Source: Ctenosaura bakeri
Lineage: Eukaryota; Chordata; Lepidosauria; Squamata; Iguanidae
DNA: 64,000 bases
Reading direction: 5' to 3'
Assembly: GCA_948474755.1 (NCBI GenBank)
Contig: CAOLHI010004258.1
Coordinates: forward strand, 1-64,000
This document shows, piece after piece, positions 11,990-23,006 of the stretch. The notes below the pieces were generated by a model. That model was given only the letters and a program-made list of their open reading frames with translations, was not told where the DNA came from and made no database searches. Position 1 is the stretch's first letter. The number at the start of each line of letters is the position of its first letter. The position numbers and the translations under genes are program-made.

Positions 11990-13240
11990 ATCAAATCCAT
12001 AGTAGAACAAAATGTGGGAACATTAAGCTGCTTTTTTTTTTTTCTCACTCAGGGTGGAAAATTTCTTCCAGCAGTTGTATAGGTTTTTTAAAACTAAAAT
12101 TGTCCCTTGGATACTTTTTGGGCCCTCAATTTGGTTTCCTCTCACAAAAAACTTTCTTGAAAGAATGCAATCTTCTTTTCCCCTCCTTAGGCTAACATTT
12201 GGTATCCCCAGGTGTTTTGCTGGTTTTGCTTTTTCCTTGGAATCTGCCTTAAATTTTTTAATACGTCTGGCATGGATTTACTCTGTTCATTTTTGACTTT
12301 GATGTTCCCTATGCTTAATCCCAACTCCTTGGTGTTCAAGACAATGTTAGATTCCTTCAGTTCATCCTGGATGAAGGCAGCAGCATGTAAAATCACCTTT
12401 GTAGGCTTATCTCCCTCCTATTTCTTATCCATGGACCTAGATAGGGTCAAATCAGCTGTCAAACAGAGGTTAGTGGTCATCGATCACTAAGAACTACAAA
12501 GAACTGCAAGGAGACCTTGCTTCTCTCACTCACTGGGTTTATCATGCCTTCCTTAAAGGATGGAATGTCTTATCTAGGATGGTTAACTAACCACAATACA
12601 GAAAGACTTTGTCCATGGCAGGGTTTAATATCCTTCCCTCTAACCCAGAGCTTTCCAAATTTTTCATGTTGGTGGCACACTTTTTAGACATGCATCATTT
12701 TGCAACACAGTAATTCAGTTTTACTAGCAAACTGGAGGTTAAACTAACCCCTGATGAGAGATACAGACACATACATACATTGTAATAACAAAATGTATGG
12801 GGACACAATGTCTCTCATGAAAACCTTTCATATATTTTAAAAAATATATGATTTATAAATAATAACATACATTTCCAAGATTGTAGGCGACACACCTACA
12901 TGCTTCAAGCGACACACTAATGTGACACAGCACACTATTTGGAAAGCCCTGCTCTAACCTATTAATTGACAGGTTCAGTAAAACTCCATTGAATAAGATA
13001 TGCTGCTCTTCTGATAATCACAAAATTGAAACTATAGCTCATGTACTTTTCCACTGCAGTTTCTATCAAGGGGCCAGGAAACATCTACTATATCTCATCA
13101 TGCAATGTTTTCCTGGGTGCTCCTCCAAATCGCTTGTGGTTATCCTGCTTCAGGGCTCTGACAAATCATTCACTCAGCAAGTGGCCAAATTTTTGTACCT
13201 GGCTGTCTTAACTAGAACATCCTTGTCTATGTAATATTAC
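11990..13240 (+). pseudogene. Non-LTR retrotransposon ORF2 C-terminal remnant, split by a hAT element
   Basis: Broken frames translate to strings typical of the C-terminal end of a LINE ORF2 protein: IPRCFAGFAFSLESAL (about 12200), LGLSPSYFLSMDLDRVKSAV-like text (about 12400), then after the hAT insertion ETIAHVLFHCSFYQGARKHLL (His/Cys motif, about 13030). I recall similar text in lizard LINEs but cannot fix the clade. Several frameshifts and the insertion make it non-functional. Confidence 0.6.
12646..12951. mobile_element. Non-autonomous hAT element, CAGGGCTTTCCAAA ends
   Basis: A 306-bp element with inverted ends CAGAGCTTTCCAAA/TTTGGAAAGCCCTG. It has a perfect 8-bp target duplication CTCTAACC at 12638-12645 and 12952-12959. 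It lies within the LINE remnant, so it is younger than that copy. No transposase frame. Confidence 0.9.
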
Positions 13241-14246
13241 TATGTTTAACCTTTTATGTTCTTATAATGGCCTACCTGTTCAAACTGTATTCATATTTTT
13301 AATATGAATGTCCTAATGTGCTGCTTTAAAATGCATTTCACATGCTATTTTAATGGTATATTGACTGCAATAATGTATGTAACTAGGCCATATTGCACAA
13401 AGTTCTGTCTTACCATTTCTTCCCCAGGAATCAACATTTACTGCCTAGGCTTATGTCTCAAAATGAAAAGGCCAGCCTTAATGAGACTGTGTGACATTTG
13501 TTGCCTTAGCCTGCCTTTGTGTTAAGGGCATTGTGTTCTGATGACTTCATTTGAACATCATAGGCAAGTAAACTTCAACCAGTTTATCAAAGAAGCAAAG
13601 GTGAATTCTGTCCATGTGTTAAAAGCAATCAGAGTTTCACTCAGTGTGTAACACACACAATATGAGACATATGTCTTACACTGTAACAAATCATTACTAA
13701 TGAATCATGACATCCGACACTCAGTGCTGAAGAAGGATTTATGGACGTGCTTCTCAGCAGCAACAGTTTCCTGCATTAGGAAGAAGTTTGACTTTGTAGC
13801 AGCCATTCCCCTTTGTTTGAATGCCCCAAGGATGTAAAACTTGGAATTAGCAGTGTTTGGAAGGAAGCTATCAGCTGTACTTATGCCTTGGGCACTGAAA
13901 GTGAGAAGTCAATGTTTCTCTGGGGTTTACGTTCTACAGCAGTTTTCAGAACCAGCAAGAGAGTTCATGATAGGTTGCATCAACTGTTGTGAACTTATGT
14001 GTCTTTTTGTAATGCAGAATTGCTAATCACTGAAGGAAGTGTTATTCGGAGAATGATCTATTCCTACCTAGCCTTTTTCCATCATATGGTTAGGACAGTA
14101 TTTCTTAAAATTATATTGAATATCTTACATTTAGTGCAATTTCAGATAAGCTTTGTGGGTTCCAGCTCAGTAATTTTGCCCATCCGTTGGCTATATTTAT
14201 TTTTATTACTTATTGTCATATTTGTTTTCAGTAGCTTTATAGAGCA
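13241..14246. other. No recognisable gene
   Basis: AT-rich intronic DNA. The first part may be the 3' UTR of the LINE above. Otherwise nothing identifiable. Confidence 0.4.
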
Positions 14247-15165
14247 CTAGTGTACTTACCCGGCATTGCCCGGGATTTTATTTTCTCATAGGTAACACTT
14301 GTTAGTAATATTTTAGAAATGAGTTTACCTTACCTTAGGAATTAGATGTGGTTGAAATACACAGGCCCTTTTTGCATGCAGTTTCTGTTGCGAGAGGGCC
14401 CCTTGAGCATCGTGTGAATGGGAGCGTCGGTCTGTACGATGCACTCCCATTCGCGCAACGCTCATGAGCCTAAAGTGGGCCGCGCGCGAATTTTTTTTAT
14501 TTTCGGCTGGGAGCCGAAAATACTGTGCAGTCGCACAATGCTCCCAGGGCTCTTGCGCACTTACCTGCCATGCGGTGCACCAGGCGAGCCAGGCCAGTCG
14601 TGCTTCTCCCCCCAGCGCAGCCTACAGCTCCCAGGCTGCACTGCGGAAGGAAGGGGCGGGGCGCTCGCGCGACGGTTGTGCAACCAGGATGCAAGCTGTG
14701 GGATGAAGGAACAGGGAAGCAGCAGCATTCCTGCTGAGGCTTTTCGCACGAGACGCCCCCCCAGCCGCGCAAATGGGTAACGTGCGAAAAGGGCCACAGA
14801 TTTGAGATCCTGTGTCTGTAATTCCCCAAACTGCCTTGACCAGTATCTGTAACTTTACCCCATAGTCCCTAATCCAATTTGTATTCAGAGTTGTTAACAC
14901 AACAGAGGTTGGGTTTCTGAGCGAATACATCGTCCTTCTCCTTACTGCTAGGCCTCATCTCCATAGCAACTGACCCGAGGCCCAAGAGCTCTCTGGCTAA
15001 GAATTCTAAAGGCTCCTCCCTAAACTGCCAACCTCAGGATTCCATAGAATCTTCACAGCCAATCATATGAGGTCTTCACCTCACACGGCCAATCATATGA
15101 GGTCTTCGCTTGCCTGCCGTGAAACAGACAAACTCACTCACAAACTTTGACTTTTATATAGTAGA
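14247..15165 (-). mobile_element. Non-autonomous Helitron, reverse orientation
   Basis: On the - strand it begins TCTACTATATAAAAGTCAAA, preceded by A. It ends with hairpin CCCGGGCAATGCCGGG, a short spacer and CTAG, followed by T. These are the Helitron hallmarks: 5' TC, 3' hairpin plus CTRR, insertion between A and T, no target duplication. It carries a 31-base tandem duplication near 15059-15111 and is interrupted by a CpG-rich MITE at 14364-14795. There is no Rep/helicase frame, so it would depend on a partner. Confidence 0.85.
14364..14795. mobile_element. CpG-rich 432-bp MITE nested in the Helitron
   Basis: The inverted ends are GGCCCTTTTTGCATGC and GCGTGCGAAAAGGGCC-like, flanked by a 3-bp duplication ACA (14361-14363, 14796-14798). 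It is strongly CpG-rich, unlike everything around it, and shares internal blocks with 17712-18132 (gcacttacctg, tgccccagcgyag, ctgcactgyggaaggaagsg). Open frames across it are by-products of base composition. A 3-bp duplication suggests the PIF/Harbinger group. Confidence 0.8.
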
Positions 15166-15494
15166 TGGTAATAACAAATTGGTTCTGAATAACAAGCAAT
15201 GCATGAAAAAATGGAGATGCATGTGACGTGATCTCAGAAGAAAGAATGTGTGAGCTTCCAAATTAAGCTAGAATATGAAGAGGCAGATGTTTTATATTTT
15301 ATATTTTGTATCTTTTTCAAAATTCCTAATGCCAATCCAAGTATATGTATATGTTGAGTACAAACAACTTCAATATGATAACTTATTTGCTTAGAAAGCA
15401 ACCATGCCTGTTCACATACATGCTAGTTCATGATCAATTTAGGTTTTCAGAGTGAAGAAAGACCCATATAATGTGGCTAATTTTTAGCGCTGAT

Positions 15495-16165
15495 GATAGC
15501 TGTGTTTTAAGATCTGCAGCAGGGTTTTCTGTCAGTTCCACTGCCTTCACAGGAACATTTGGTGAGAACAGAGAGGACAGCCTTCTCTATGGCTGCTCCC
15601 AAACTGTGGAACCTCCTTCCGTGGGAGGTCTGATTGGCCCCTCTTTTTTGCTGGCAGGAGAAGACCTTTTTGTTCGACCAGGCCTTTGAGATTTAAATTT
15701 TGAAGTAGTGTAGAGAGGCAGCATAGCGTAGTGGTTTGAGCATTGGACTATGACTCTGAAGACCAGGGCTCAATTCGTTCCTCAGCCATAGAATCCACTG
15801 GGTGACCTTGAGCACATCAAACACACACTCAGCCCCAAAGAACCCTGTGATAAGTTCACTTTAGGGCCACTATAAGTCAGACGACAACAGCCAACCATAA
15901 GGCACATAACCACAGTGCATCAGTAGGGTGTGTGGTGTGCTGTATTTCTTATTTTTTGCTAGTAAATATGTTTTAAATATGTTTCTAACTACTTTTAACC
16001 ATATATTTAAATAATGCTGTTATTCAATTCCTTGTTAACTTTTGTAAGGTAAGATTTTAACTTGATCCTGTTTTAAATTACTGTAAATCACCTTGGATCC
16101 CATTCTGGGAAATGGGCAGGATATAAATTCAAATAAATATACTGTACTATACTATACTATAAAGT
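15495..16165 (+). mobile_element. L2-type LINE 3' end, interrupted by a Sauria SINE
   Basis: The end of ORF2 is recognisable (ggacagccttctctatggct, ctcccaaactgtggaacctc, tttttgttcgaccaggcctt). The 3' tail closes with caccttggatcccattctgg and gcaggatataaattcaaata, then an ACTAT microsatellite. The SINE at 15712-15925 splits the two parts. Confidence 0.75.
15712..15925 (+). mobile_element. Sauria SINE (tRNA-derived), copy 1
   Basis: It carries A/B-box text gtagtggtttgagcattgga and agaccagggctcaattc, then ccactgggtgaccttg and a degraded Bov-B-like tail (ataagtcagacgacaac, aaggcacataac). Inserted in an L2 copy. Confidence 0.85.
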
Positions 16166-16817
16166 ATGTTTTTGTCATGTTAAAGAAGTTCAGGCTTGTA
16201 GAAAAAGAAGAAATTCTTGTCAAGAAGGTAATGCTATATGATGAGGAAGTTGTTTCCCAAGGTTTTAGGCTAGCAAATATCACATGTGAATAAAATTATA
16301 CCACAATAATGTTTCTTTGGTTAAACAAACTGCAACAAAAAGCAGTGCCAAGTTCTTACAGGCAGCTTTGTTTGAGAAGTGGAGAATGCACACAATAGGA
16401 TGAGTGGACAGTTGGGCCACCCACTTGACAAGAAGGCTGACAAGTGTGATTTTTTAAAAAAAAGTCAGATTTTTAATGGATATTTATTCTACAAAGAAGT
16501 AGCCTTCAGTTTCATGTTGTGCCAAACCCAGAGGATTTTGTGCTTTTTCCTAAAAAAAAAAAAAATTAAATGATTTAATGCTGACTAGCGTCCAAGACAT
16601 CCAAAGGAAAGAGGAGGTTCCTACATGAAACATGCAAAGAATATTCTTTAAAGAAATTTAGAATGCCAAAACTGACCAAGAGGCTTTTGTAAAACAGAAC
16701 AGAGCATAAGTTAAAGTATATTGAGAGATTCATTGCACTGGGGATAAGAATGTGTCATTTGTTACAGGCAAGCATTTATGCGTTTTAATTTACTGAATGT
16801 GTTTTAAACATCTACAC
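16166..16817. other. No recognisable gene
   Basis: Intronic sequence. Nothing identifiable apart from short A and T runs. Confidence 0.4.
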
Positions 16818-16957
16818 CAGGTATGGAGAATGTAAAGTTTTCCAGATGTTTGGGGCTTCAGTTCTCATTATTCTTCACTAATGGCCACATTAACATGGGC
16901 TGATGAGAGTGTCAGTCCAATATCTGGAGGTCCACATGTTTCCCAGACCTGCTCTAG
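16818..16957. mobile_element. Palindromic hAT-type MITE
   Basis: The ends ccaggtatggagaatgt and cccagacctgctctag enclose arms ttttccagatgtttgggg and caatatctggaggtccacat. Same family as 3284-3411. Confidence 0.6.
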
Positions 16958-17035
16958 ATGTGGATGAACCTAGGATGCCCTAAGATGAATACTAAGAAAT
17001 ATAACATCCCAGTTTCAAAGAAAGTACCCACAAAA

Positions 17036-17170
17036 ATGTAATAATAGTAATGGTAATAATAGTATTGGTCAAAGTAGCAAAAGTACCTGTATAGCTGTAT
17101 GTAGTATTATGAAGAAGAAAAGAACAACAACAGTAGCAGCAACAGCAGCAATGGCAACAACCACAACCAA
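17036..17170. repeat. Imperfect trinucleotide-rich tract
   Basis: Interrupted TAA/TAG repeats pass into GAAGAA and then CAACAACAG/CAGCAG-like repeats. Confidence 0.7.
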
Positions 17171-17299
17171 TACCACATGGAACAGAGTAGAGAAGGCCAG
17201 GTTGTCCAAAAATCCTGAATCACTTAGCACTTTGAATATTAACTCCAAGATCTTGAAAAATAACTCTAAAGGGATGGGTAGGCTTTTCATTTAACTATA

Positions 17300-17708
17300 T
17301 TACTGATCAAGAAAGTAAGATCAAGAGAGCAATGTTTTTTTTGAGATGGATTGACCTGAAAAAGCAAAGCACATTGAGCCCTCTGAAAGCCTTCTACAAA
17401 TGGGTGTCAGGATTAGATACTCTATTTTATAGTCTGAATCACTGAATTCCTAGGCTACAACTTGCAGAAGGGTGAATTAATTAATCATATTTTTTTACGT
17501 AACATTTTAATTCCTGGTTTTCTAAGTATAAAGGAGGGAAAACCTTCTTTGGCTAAACTTCCTTGTCATGTGCAGAACAGCAAGAGTAACATCCTAATTT
17601 CATGACTGGTACTCTATAGTATCTCCCTACTGCTGCAGTGACATCCAGCTTGAGACAGTAATGCCTTTCAGTCTGATTTTGCTCCTTCAAGGATCCCTCA
17701 TTTACTTC
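17300..17708. other. No recognisable gene
   Basis: AT-rich intronic stretch with no identifiable feature. Confidence 0.4.
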
Positions 17709-17711
17709 ATT

Positions 17712-18132
17712 GGCCCTTTCATCAGTGCCTTTCCATCCTGCCATGGAGATGGTAGAAGGATGGGACCATGATGACGCGTCTGCTTGATGTCGTCATGGTC
17801 CTATACTTTTCCCAGGTGGCATGATCATGAGTTAAATCACTGATGGGATTTGCTGTGTTTTCCCTGTCAATGACTTGTGATTGTGCCACCATCCTGCACT
17901 TACCTGTCCTACAGAAGGGAAGAAAGCATGATGACGGTGCTTCCTGCCCCAGCGTAGCTTGGGAAAGTACCCAGCTGCACTGTGGAAGGAAGCGGAGTGT
18001 CCTTCATGCTCCCTTCTGTAGGGAGCCGGTCCCATGTGGAGGGGAGCACTCTGTCGCACTCCCTTACCAGCAGTGCTGCTGCTGGGATCACCACCAGATG
18101 CCACTGCAAGAAGGTAAGCTGTGTAAAGGGCC
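17712..18132. mobile_element. 421-bp MITE, older sister of the CpG-rich element
   Basis: Ends GGCCCTTTCATCAGTG and GCTGTGTAAAGGGCC, flanked by ATT at 17709-17711 and 18133-18135. Internal blocks align with 14364-14795, but many CpG sites there are TG or CA here, as expected from methylation decay in an older copy. Open frames across it are not genes. Confidence 0.75.
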
Positions 18133-18174
18133 ATTATCAGGGATGGTCAATACCTACCACAAGATGGTATGATT

Positions 18175-18300
18175 CAGCCCTTCCCAGCCTGCTGGCCACC
18201 AAATGTGTTGGACTGTAACTCATATCATTCCTAGCAAGCATGAGAACTGGGATGATCAGTGCTGTAGACTAACACAATTGGAGGAATACTTGACTGGGGA
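18175..18300. mobile_element. Palindromic hAT-type MITE
   Basis: cagcccttcccagcctgctg and gttggactgtaactcatatc, closing near aatacttgactggggaaggt. Degraded member of the family at 3.3 and 16.8 kb. Confidence 0.5.
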
Positions 18301-18419
18301 AGGTTAGCATAGTACAGGTAGTTAAATTGCGGACCCAGATTCAAATCTTCATTCTGCTTTGAAAATCACTGGGTAACTTTTGGATAGTTAACATCTCTTA
18401 GAAATCAGTCTTCTTCTGT

Positions 18420-18985
18420 CGTCTTCATTTTGTAGTCTTCGTTTTCATGAATAACTGATTGAAGGTGTAGGAAATATTTGATGATTTCAATGTCTCCATC
18501 ATCTGCTTTAAAGTGATGTAAATCATCTATAGTCATTATTTTTGTTAATGTTCAACTGTAAACCTTCATTTACACTTTCTGCCTTGTCTTTCTTCAATAG
18601 TCATGCTACGTCGTTTACTATTTTCTGCTATTATGGTGTCAACTGCACATCTTAAATAGGTGACATTTCTTCTTCCAATTTTCACACCTCCTTCCCCTGA
18701 GTCTAATCAAGCTTTACAGTTGACACATTCAGCATATGGGTTAAACAGATAAGGTAATAACATCCAATCTTTCATGACCCCTTGCCAATTGGAAACTATT
18801 CTGTTTCTCTGTAGTTTGTCCTGATGATGGCCTCTTATCTTGAGTACAGGTTATGCATCACGACAATCAAATTGCTGTGGCACACCCATTTCTTTAAGAG
18901 CGAGCCATGGGTTTTCATGGGCTACGCAATCAATGGCTTTGCTATAAAGCACAGACTGATTTTTCTTCTGAAGACAAACATTACA
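18420..18985 (-). mobile_element. Bov-B LINE fragment
   Basis: Reverse-strand match to two parts of the Bov-B reverse transcriptase. One, atgatttcaatgtctccatc with catctgctttaaagtgatg, parallels 30556-30600. The other, caaattgctgtggcacaccc with tttctttaag and caatcaatggctttgctata, is a conserved Bov-B segment. It is also the uninterrupted counterpart of the MITE insertion site at 30.78 kb. Confidence 0.75.
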
Positions 18986-19410
18986 CACCATCTAAGAACG
19001 TGCAACCTTGTGGCCAGTAACTTGTTGATTAGTCCCAGCTAGAGTAGACCCATGTAGTCAACTGTTGAACTGTTAATCAACACACAAATATACCCAACTG
19101 ATTCAGTGGTTCTACTGTAATTAGGTATAACAATATGATTAAGACCCATGTGAAATGGTTACACTTGTGGAACTCCACTTAGACTATCATGAACTGAATA
19201 CATCCACTGCACCATGGTCCAAAAGGTACAACTTGCATGTGTATGACACTAACAGGATCTTGGTCATTCTGTTTTTAAACTGTACTTTCAATTTGTTTTA
19301 ATTTATTTATATGTTTTTTTTTTAAAATCAAGACTTCGTTTTAATATGCATTGTTCTTATCCACCCTGAGTTTTGGGTGTGTGTAAGTACATGGAAAAAA
19401 GAAAATAAGA

Positions 19411-19605
19411 AAGCCAGCATGATTTAGTAGTTTGAGCATTGGACTATGACCTTGGGGACCAAGTTTGATTTGCCACTTATCCATGGAAACCCACTGGGTG
19501 ACCTTGGGCACATCACATATTCTCAGCTCCCAGAAAACCCCATGATAGGGTCACCCTAGGGTGACCATAAGTCAGAAGCAACTTGAAGGCACACAACAAG
19601 ATGAA
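19411..19605 (+). mobile_element. Sauria SINE, copy 2
   Basis: tagtttgagcattggactat, ggaaacccactgggtgacct, tgggcacatcac and the tail cataagtcagaagcaacttg with aaggcacacaacaag. It has the short central region shared by most copies here. Confidence 0.9.
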
Positions 19606-21069
19606 GATAATAAAAAATAAAAAATTAGTGGTCACTTGTGTTTTTCTTTGCTGTCACTGCCCAATCACCTTCTTCAGGCAAGGAAACAAGAAGAACAGGA
19701 TGGAGTGGTCACCTCTGCACACCTTGTCCCAGTTTTATAGGAGGCATATATGGACTGAGTCCAAGGGAAAAGGCAAGTGAATGAATAGTGGAAGTAGTGA
19801 TGAGAAGAAGGTGTCAGGCACACTGAGAACACATGACCAAGTTTCCCTCCACACCCAGGAGCAATAAAGACTGGGGAAATTCCTTATGCTCATAGTTTGG
19901 GTAAGGAGAGCTACTGTTCTCCCCTACAAGGAGAATTACTGTTTGAAAACAGGAAGGTCCCAACTCTGGGATAGGCTATAAATCACCAACCAGAGACTGA
20001 ACCAAAAAAGAAAACTGACAGACAGGGGTGGGAAAGAGACGAAAGACAAGTGCAGAAACAAAAGCTGGATGGAGAACAAAGTGTAAGAACAAACTTGGTC
20101 TTTCAAGGAGTCTTTGGTGAGGCACTCAGAGATGACATAAAATCAAGCGATAAAGTCTTCTTGTCACAGTGGATGTTTTCTCATGGCCTGCTGAATCTTC
20201 CCTTAATGTAAAGGTCAGAGACAGTTCTGGTGGCAGTAAAGCTTTTGACAACAGGCATAGCATAGTCAGAAAGAAAAGGAAAGAAAAGGAAAGAAAAAGA
20301 AGCTCTACAGAGGTGCAGAGAGATTTTCTTTAAAGTTCCAAATGGCTAGAGTTAAAGGGCATGTTATCTGATCTTTTTTTAAAAAAGTTGGTTGAATTAT
20401 TTTGTGGGTGATCTGGAGCATTACATGCTGGGAAGTGGATTTAGGGATGGTGATAGACAATTCACTTTCACTTTCACAGCTCCTGTTCAATGGTTAGTTT
20501 GGATTCAGATTATGACAGGACAGGTCAGAATAGATATATTGCATACAGGCAAGTCAGGTCTAGTCAGGTCAAAGGCTGATGTAAATCACTGAATGATAAG
20601 TGCAGTTGAGGGAAGTCTGTGTATCATTGGCCTAATCACAGTAGATTCTAGTGACGAGCAACCAGAATCTCAAATTGCTTTGGTAGGTGGGCTAGGTGAG
20701 CTCTAGGAAGATGATGTCACAGCAAAGGGGTGCAATAACCTGGAGTTTTAAAAGGTTATTAAGGCTTTAAGAGGCTCAGTCACCTGAAAGAGGTATCTGC
20801 AATTCATCAAGGACTGTTGGCTTATTCTCAGTCACATGAACCTGTATGACTCTGATTCTGAACAGACTACTGGGGAGGCCTTCCAATGTTTGAGTATGAT
20901 AGGAAAGCACCATCCTCAGGCCAAGCTGGGCCTGTGGAGTGGCCTGCAATGTAACATCTCCACAAGCTAATCAATGGATCCATGTGTTGAGACTTGCAGG
21001 AGGAGTGTATTGGATATTCAAATGCTGCAGGATAACATCTGCAGTGAGGCATGAGTTCTTATAGTATCA
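19606..21069. other. No recognisable gene
   Basis: Intronic sequence with an AAGGA/AAGAA tract (20267-20301). Nothing else identified. A decayed LTR-type element cannot be excluded. Confidence 0.35.
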
Positions 21070-21230
21070 TTATACCACCCTGAGCACATCTGGTCTCGTC
21101 TGATTTTGGATGCTAAGCAGGAGTGAGCCTGGATCATTGTTGGGCAGTATCTCCAGGGAGGGCTGAGGAAGAATCCTGCCTGAAGCCTTGAAGAGCTTCA
21201 GCCAATAAGAATTGACAATACTGGGAAGTC
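21070..21230 (+). mobile_element. 5S-rRNA-derived SINE
   Basis: The head matches 5S rRNA (ataccaccctgag, ggtctcgtctgattttgga, tgctaagcaggagtgagcct, gggcagtatctcc), preserving the internal promoter region. The following part (gaagccttgaagagcttc, gacaatactggg) is the body of a known squamate SINE rather than 5S flank, so this is a SINE, not an rRNA gene. Confidence 0.8.
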
Positions 21231-21375
21231 AGTCAGAACTTACAATGCTAAGCTAGAAGTATCAATAGTTTGATTCAGCAATAGGCAACTTCTTATCTTA
21301 CTATGCAGGGAACTTGATACCATCTTGCTAATTTCCAACAACCCATTACGTAAATTCATCTGTGTTTTGCTTTTT

Positions 21376-21412
21376 CTGTTTTCTTTCTTTTCTTTTTCTT
21401 TCTTTTTCTTTT
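21376..21412. repeat. TTTCT-rich pyrimidine tract
   Basis: Imperfect TTTCT/TTTTTCT repeat of about 37 bases. Confidence 0.8.
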
Positions 21413-22230
21413 GGAATTGTGATTAGGTCACAGTAATGGATACAGGCATCCAAGTAATTATCACATACTGCTAATAAGAGTTAGACAAACCACAATGATT
21501 TCCATTCAGTTGCTGACCCACAAATGAAGTATGTTATTTCCATATATCCAAAACAGGAAATAACTGCATTTTATCAGGAGCAACGTAGTCTTGTGAGAGG
21601 GATAAATGTCCACTAGAGACAAAACTGAGATCACCAGAGTCATTTTCACTTGTTACTTTTACTTAATCAACATTTTAACTCTGGTCTCCAGAGGCCTTTA
21701 AGCACCACCTGCTCTTCCTTTTAATAAGACACTAATTCATTATTACTTTCTTTAAAATCCCTTTAAGCAAACTAACCATTAAGTTATATCCAACACAACA
21801 GTTTTTGGACACTACTAAAGAGAAGCAGAAAAAAAAATAAGATAAAATATAAAGTTTGTTGTACAAAACAGCCACTGGTAAGTATGGCTGGGGGATTCTG
21901 GAAGCTGCAGTCCAAAAAAGTAACAGTTCCAAGGCCTGGGCTGGATGTTCCAACCACAAAGCCTCAGAACAGTTTACCACAAAAATAATTGCACGCTCCT
22001 TTCCTTCTTGCTCAACTGACACATTTTTTTACCCATCAGAGCTGAATATGTTTCACTTGAAAGACTGATATTGATCATGGATACACATAAACCATCTCAC
22101 CACTTAAAGATGACTGTCACAAGCTCTGTTCAGGTGTTATAATACTGTCAGCATTGAGGGGATACAGGGACATATGGACTATCCAGAGGCCTATTCAAAG
22201 CATACTATTATGGTGCTGTTTTCTGCTTTA

Positions 22231-22425
22231 GAGGAACAATGTGGTGTAGTGGTTTGAACATTGGAGTATGACCCTGGAGATCAGGATTCAATTTCCTTCT
22301 TAACCATGGAAACCCACTGGGTGTTCTTCAGCCCATCACACACTCTCATCCCAAGAAAACCCCATGTCACATGACCTTAGGGTTGCCATAACTAAGAAAT
22401 GACTTGAAGGCACACAAAAACAACA
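22231..22425 (+). mobile_element. Sauria SINE, copy 3
   Basis: gtagtggtttgaacattgga, ggaaacccactgggtgttc, and the tail gaaatgacttgaaggcacac. Its tail abuts the palindromic MITE at 22426. Confidence 0.85.
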
Positions 22426-22610
22426 ATTCCACTTTAACTGCCATGGCAACATCTGAGGGAATATTGGGGTATGTAGTCTGAGGAGAAAGTAGGGCATCTG
22501 GCTGCAAATTCTAAGAACGCCTCCCTCAAAGGCAGTTTCTAGGATTTCATGGGATGTTGCCCTGACAATTAAAGTGGAATATAATGCTATCATTGTGTGG
22601 TGTGAATGAG
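22426..22610. mobile_element. Palindromic MITE ('attccactttaactgcca' family)
   Basis: The arms aattccactttaactgccat with ggcaacatc, and gggatgttgccctgacaa with ttaaagtggaat, are inverted copies. It resembles the Anolis-type hairpin MITE and is related to the more abundant family below. Confidence 0.65.
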
Positions 22611-22798
22611 ATCTTGATCCTAGAGCAGTTCCAGGATAGAACTTGAAGATCTGAAGAGGGACCGTAATCACATCCAGATAAATGTGGTAGCAGTCCATTG
22701 AGATGGACATGATAACAAACATTTATTTATGCAGCTGAGGCCCTGGATTTTATGACTCCCAAGCATGCAAAAGACTGTCATTGTGTTAAGCTCTCTTT

Positions 22799-22994
22799 GG
22801 ACATTTCTGCACTACACTCTCCTATTATTCCACTTTCGACATCCTATGGAATCCTGGGGTTTGCAGTTTAGGGAGGGGCATTTACAATTCTCAGCCAGAG
22901 AGCTCTTTGGCCTCAGTAAACTACAAACCCCAGAATTCCACACAATGTTGAAAGTGGAATAATAGCACTATAACAGTGTAGGGCAGAAATGGCC
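22799..22994. mobile_element. Hairpin MITE family A, copy 1
   Basis: An inverted repeat over most of its length: GGACATTTCTGCACTACAC at the left, GTGTAGGGCAGAAATGGCC at the right, with arms ctattattccactttcgaca and tgttgaaagtggaataatag. Flanked by a 3-bp duplication TTT. Confidence 0.85.
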
Positions 22995-23006
22995 TTTCTT
23001 TGGATG

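Noticed and set aside
14418..14829. Cluster of six open frames and a CpG island, as a candidate DKK2 first exon and promoter
   Set aside because: None encodes a signal peptide or known DKK2 text. The segment has transposon ends with a 3-bp duplication and a sister copy at 17.7 kb.
15712..15790. tRNA gene suggested by A/B-box-like text
   Set aside because: It is the tRNA-derived head of a Sauria SINE, repeated at 19.4, 22.2, 51.1 and 62.6 kb. The cloverleaf is not maintained.
17832..18218. Overlapping open frames on both strands
   Set aside because: They lie in the older copy of the same MITE and are composition effects.
21070..21190. 5S rRNA gene
   Set aside because: Many substitutions in the conserved parts, and the downstream sequence is SINE body rather than a T-run terminator.
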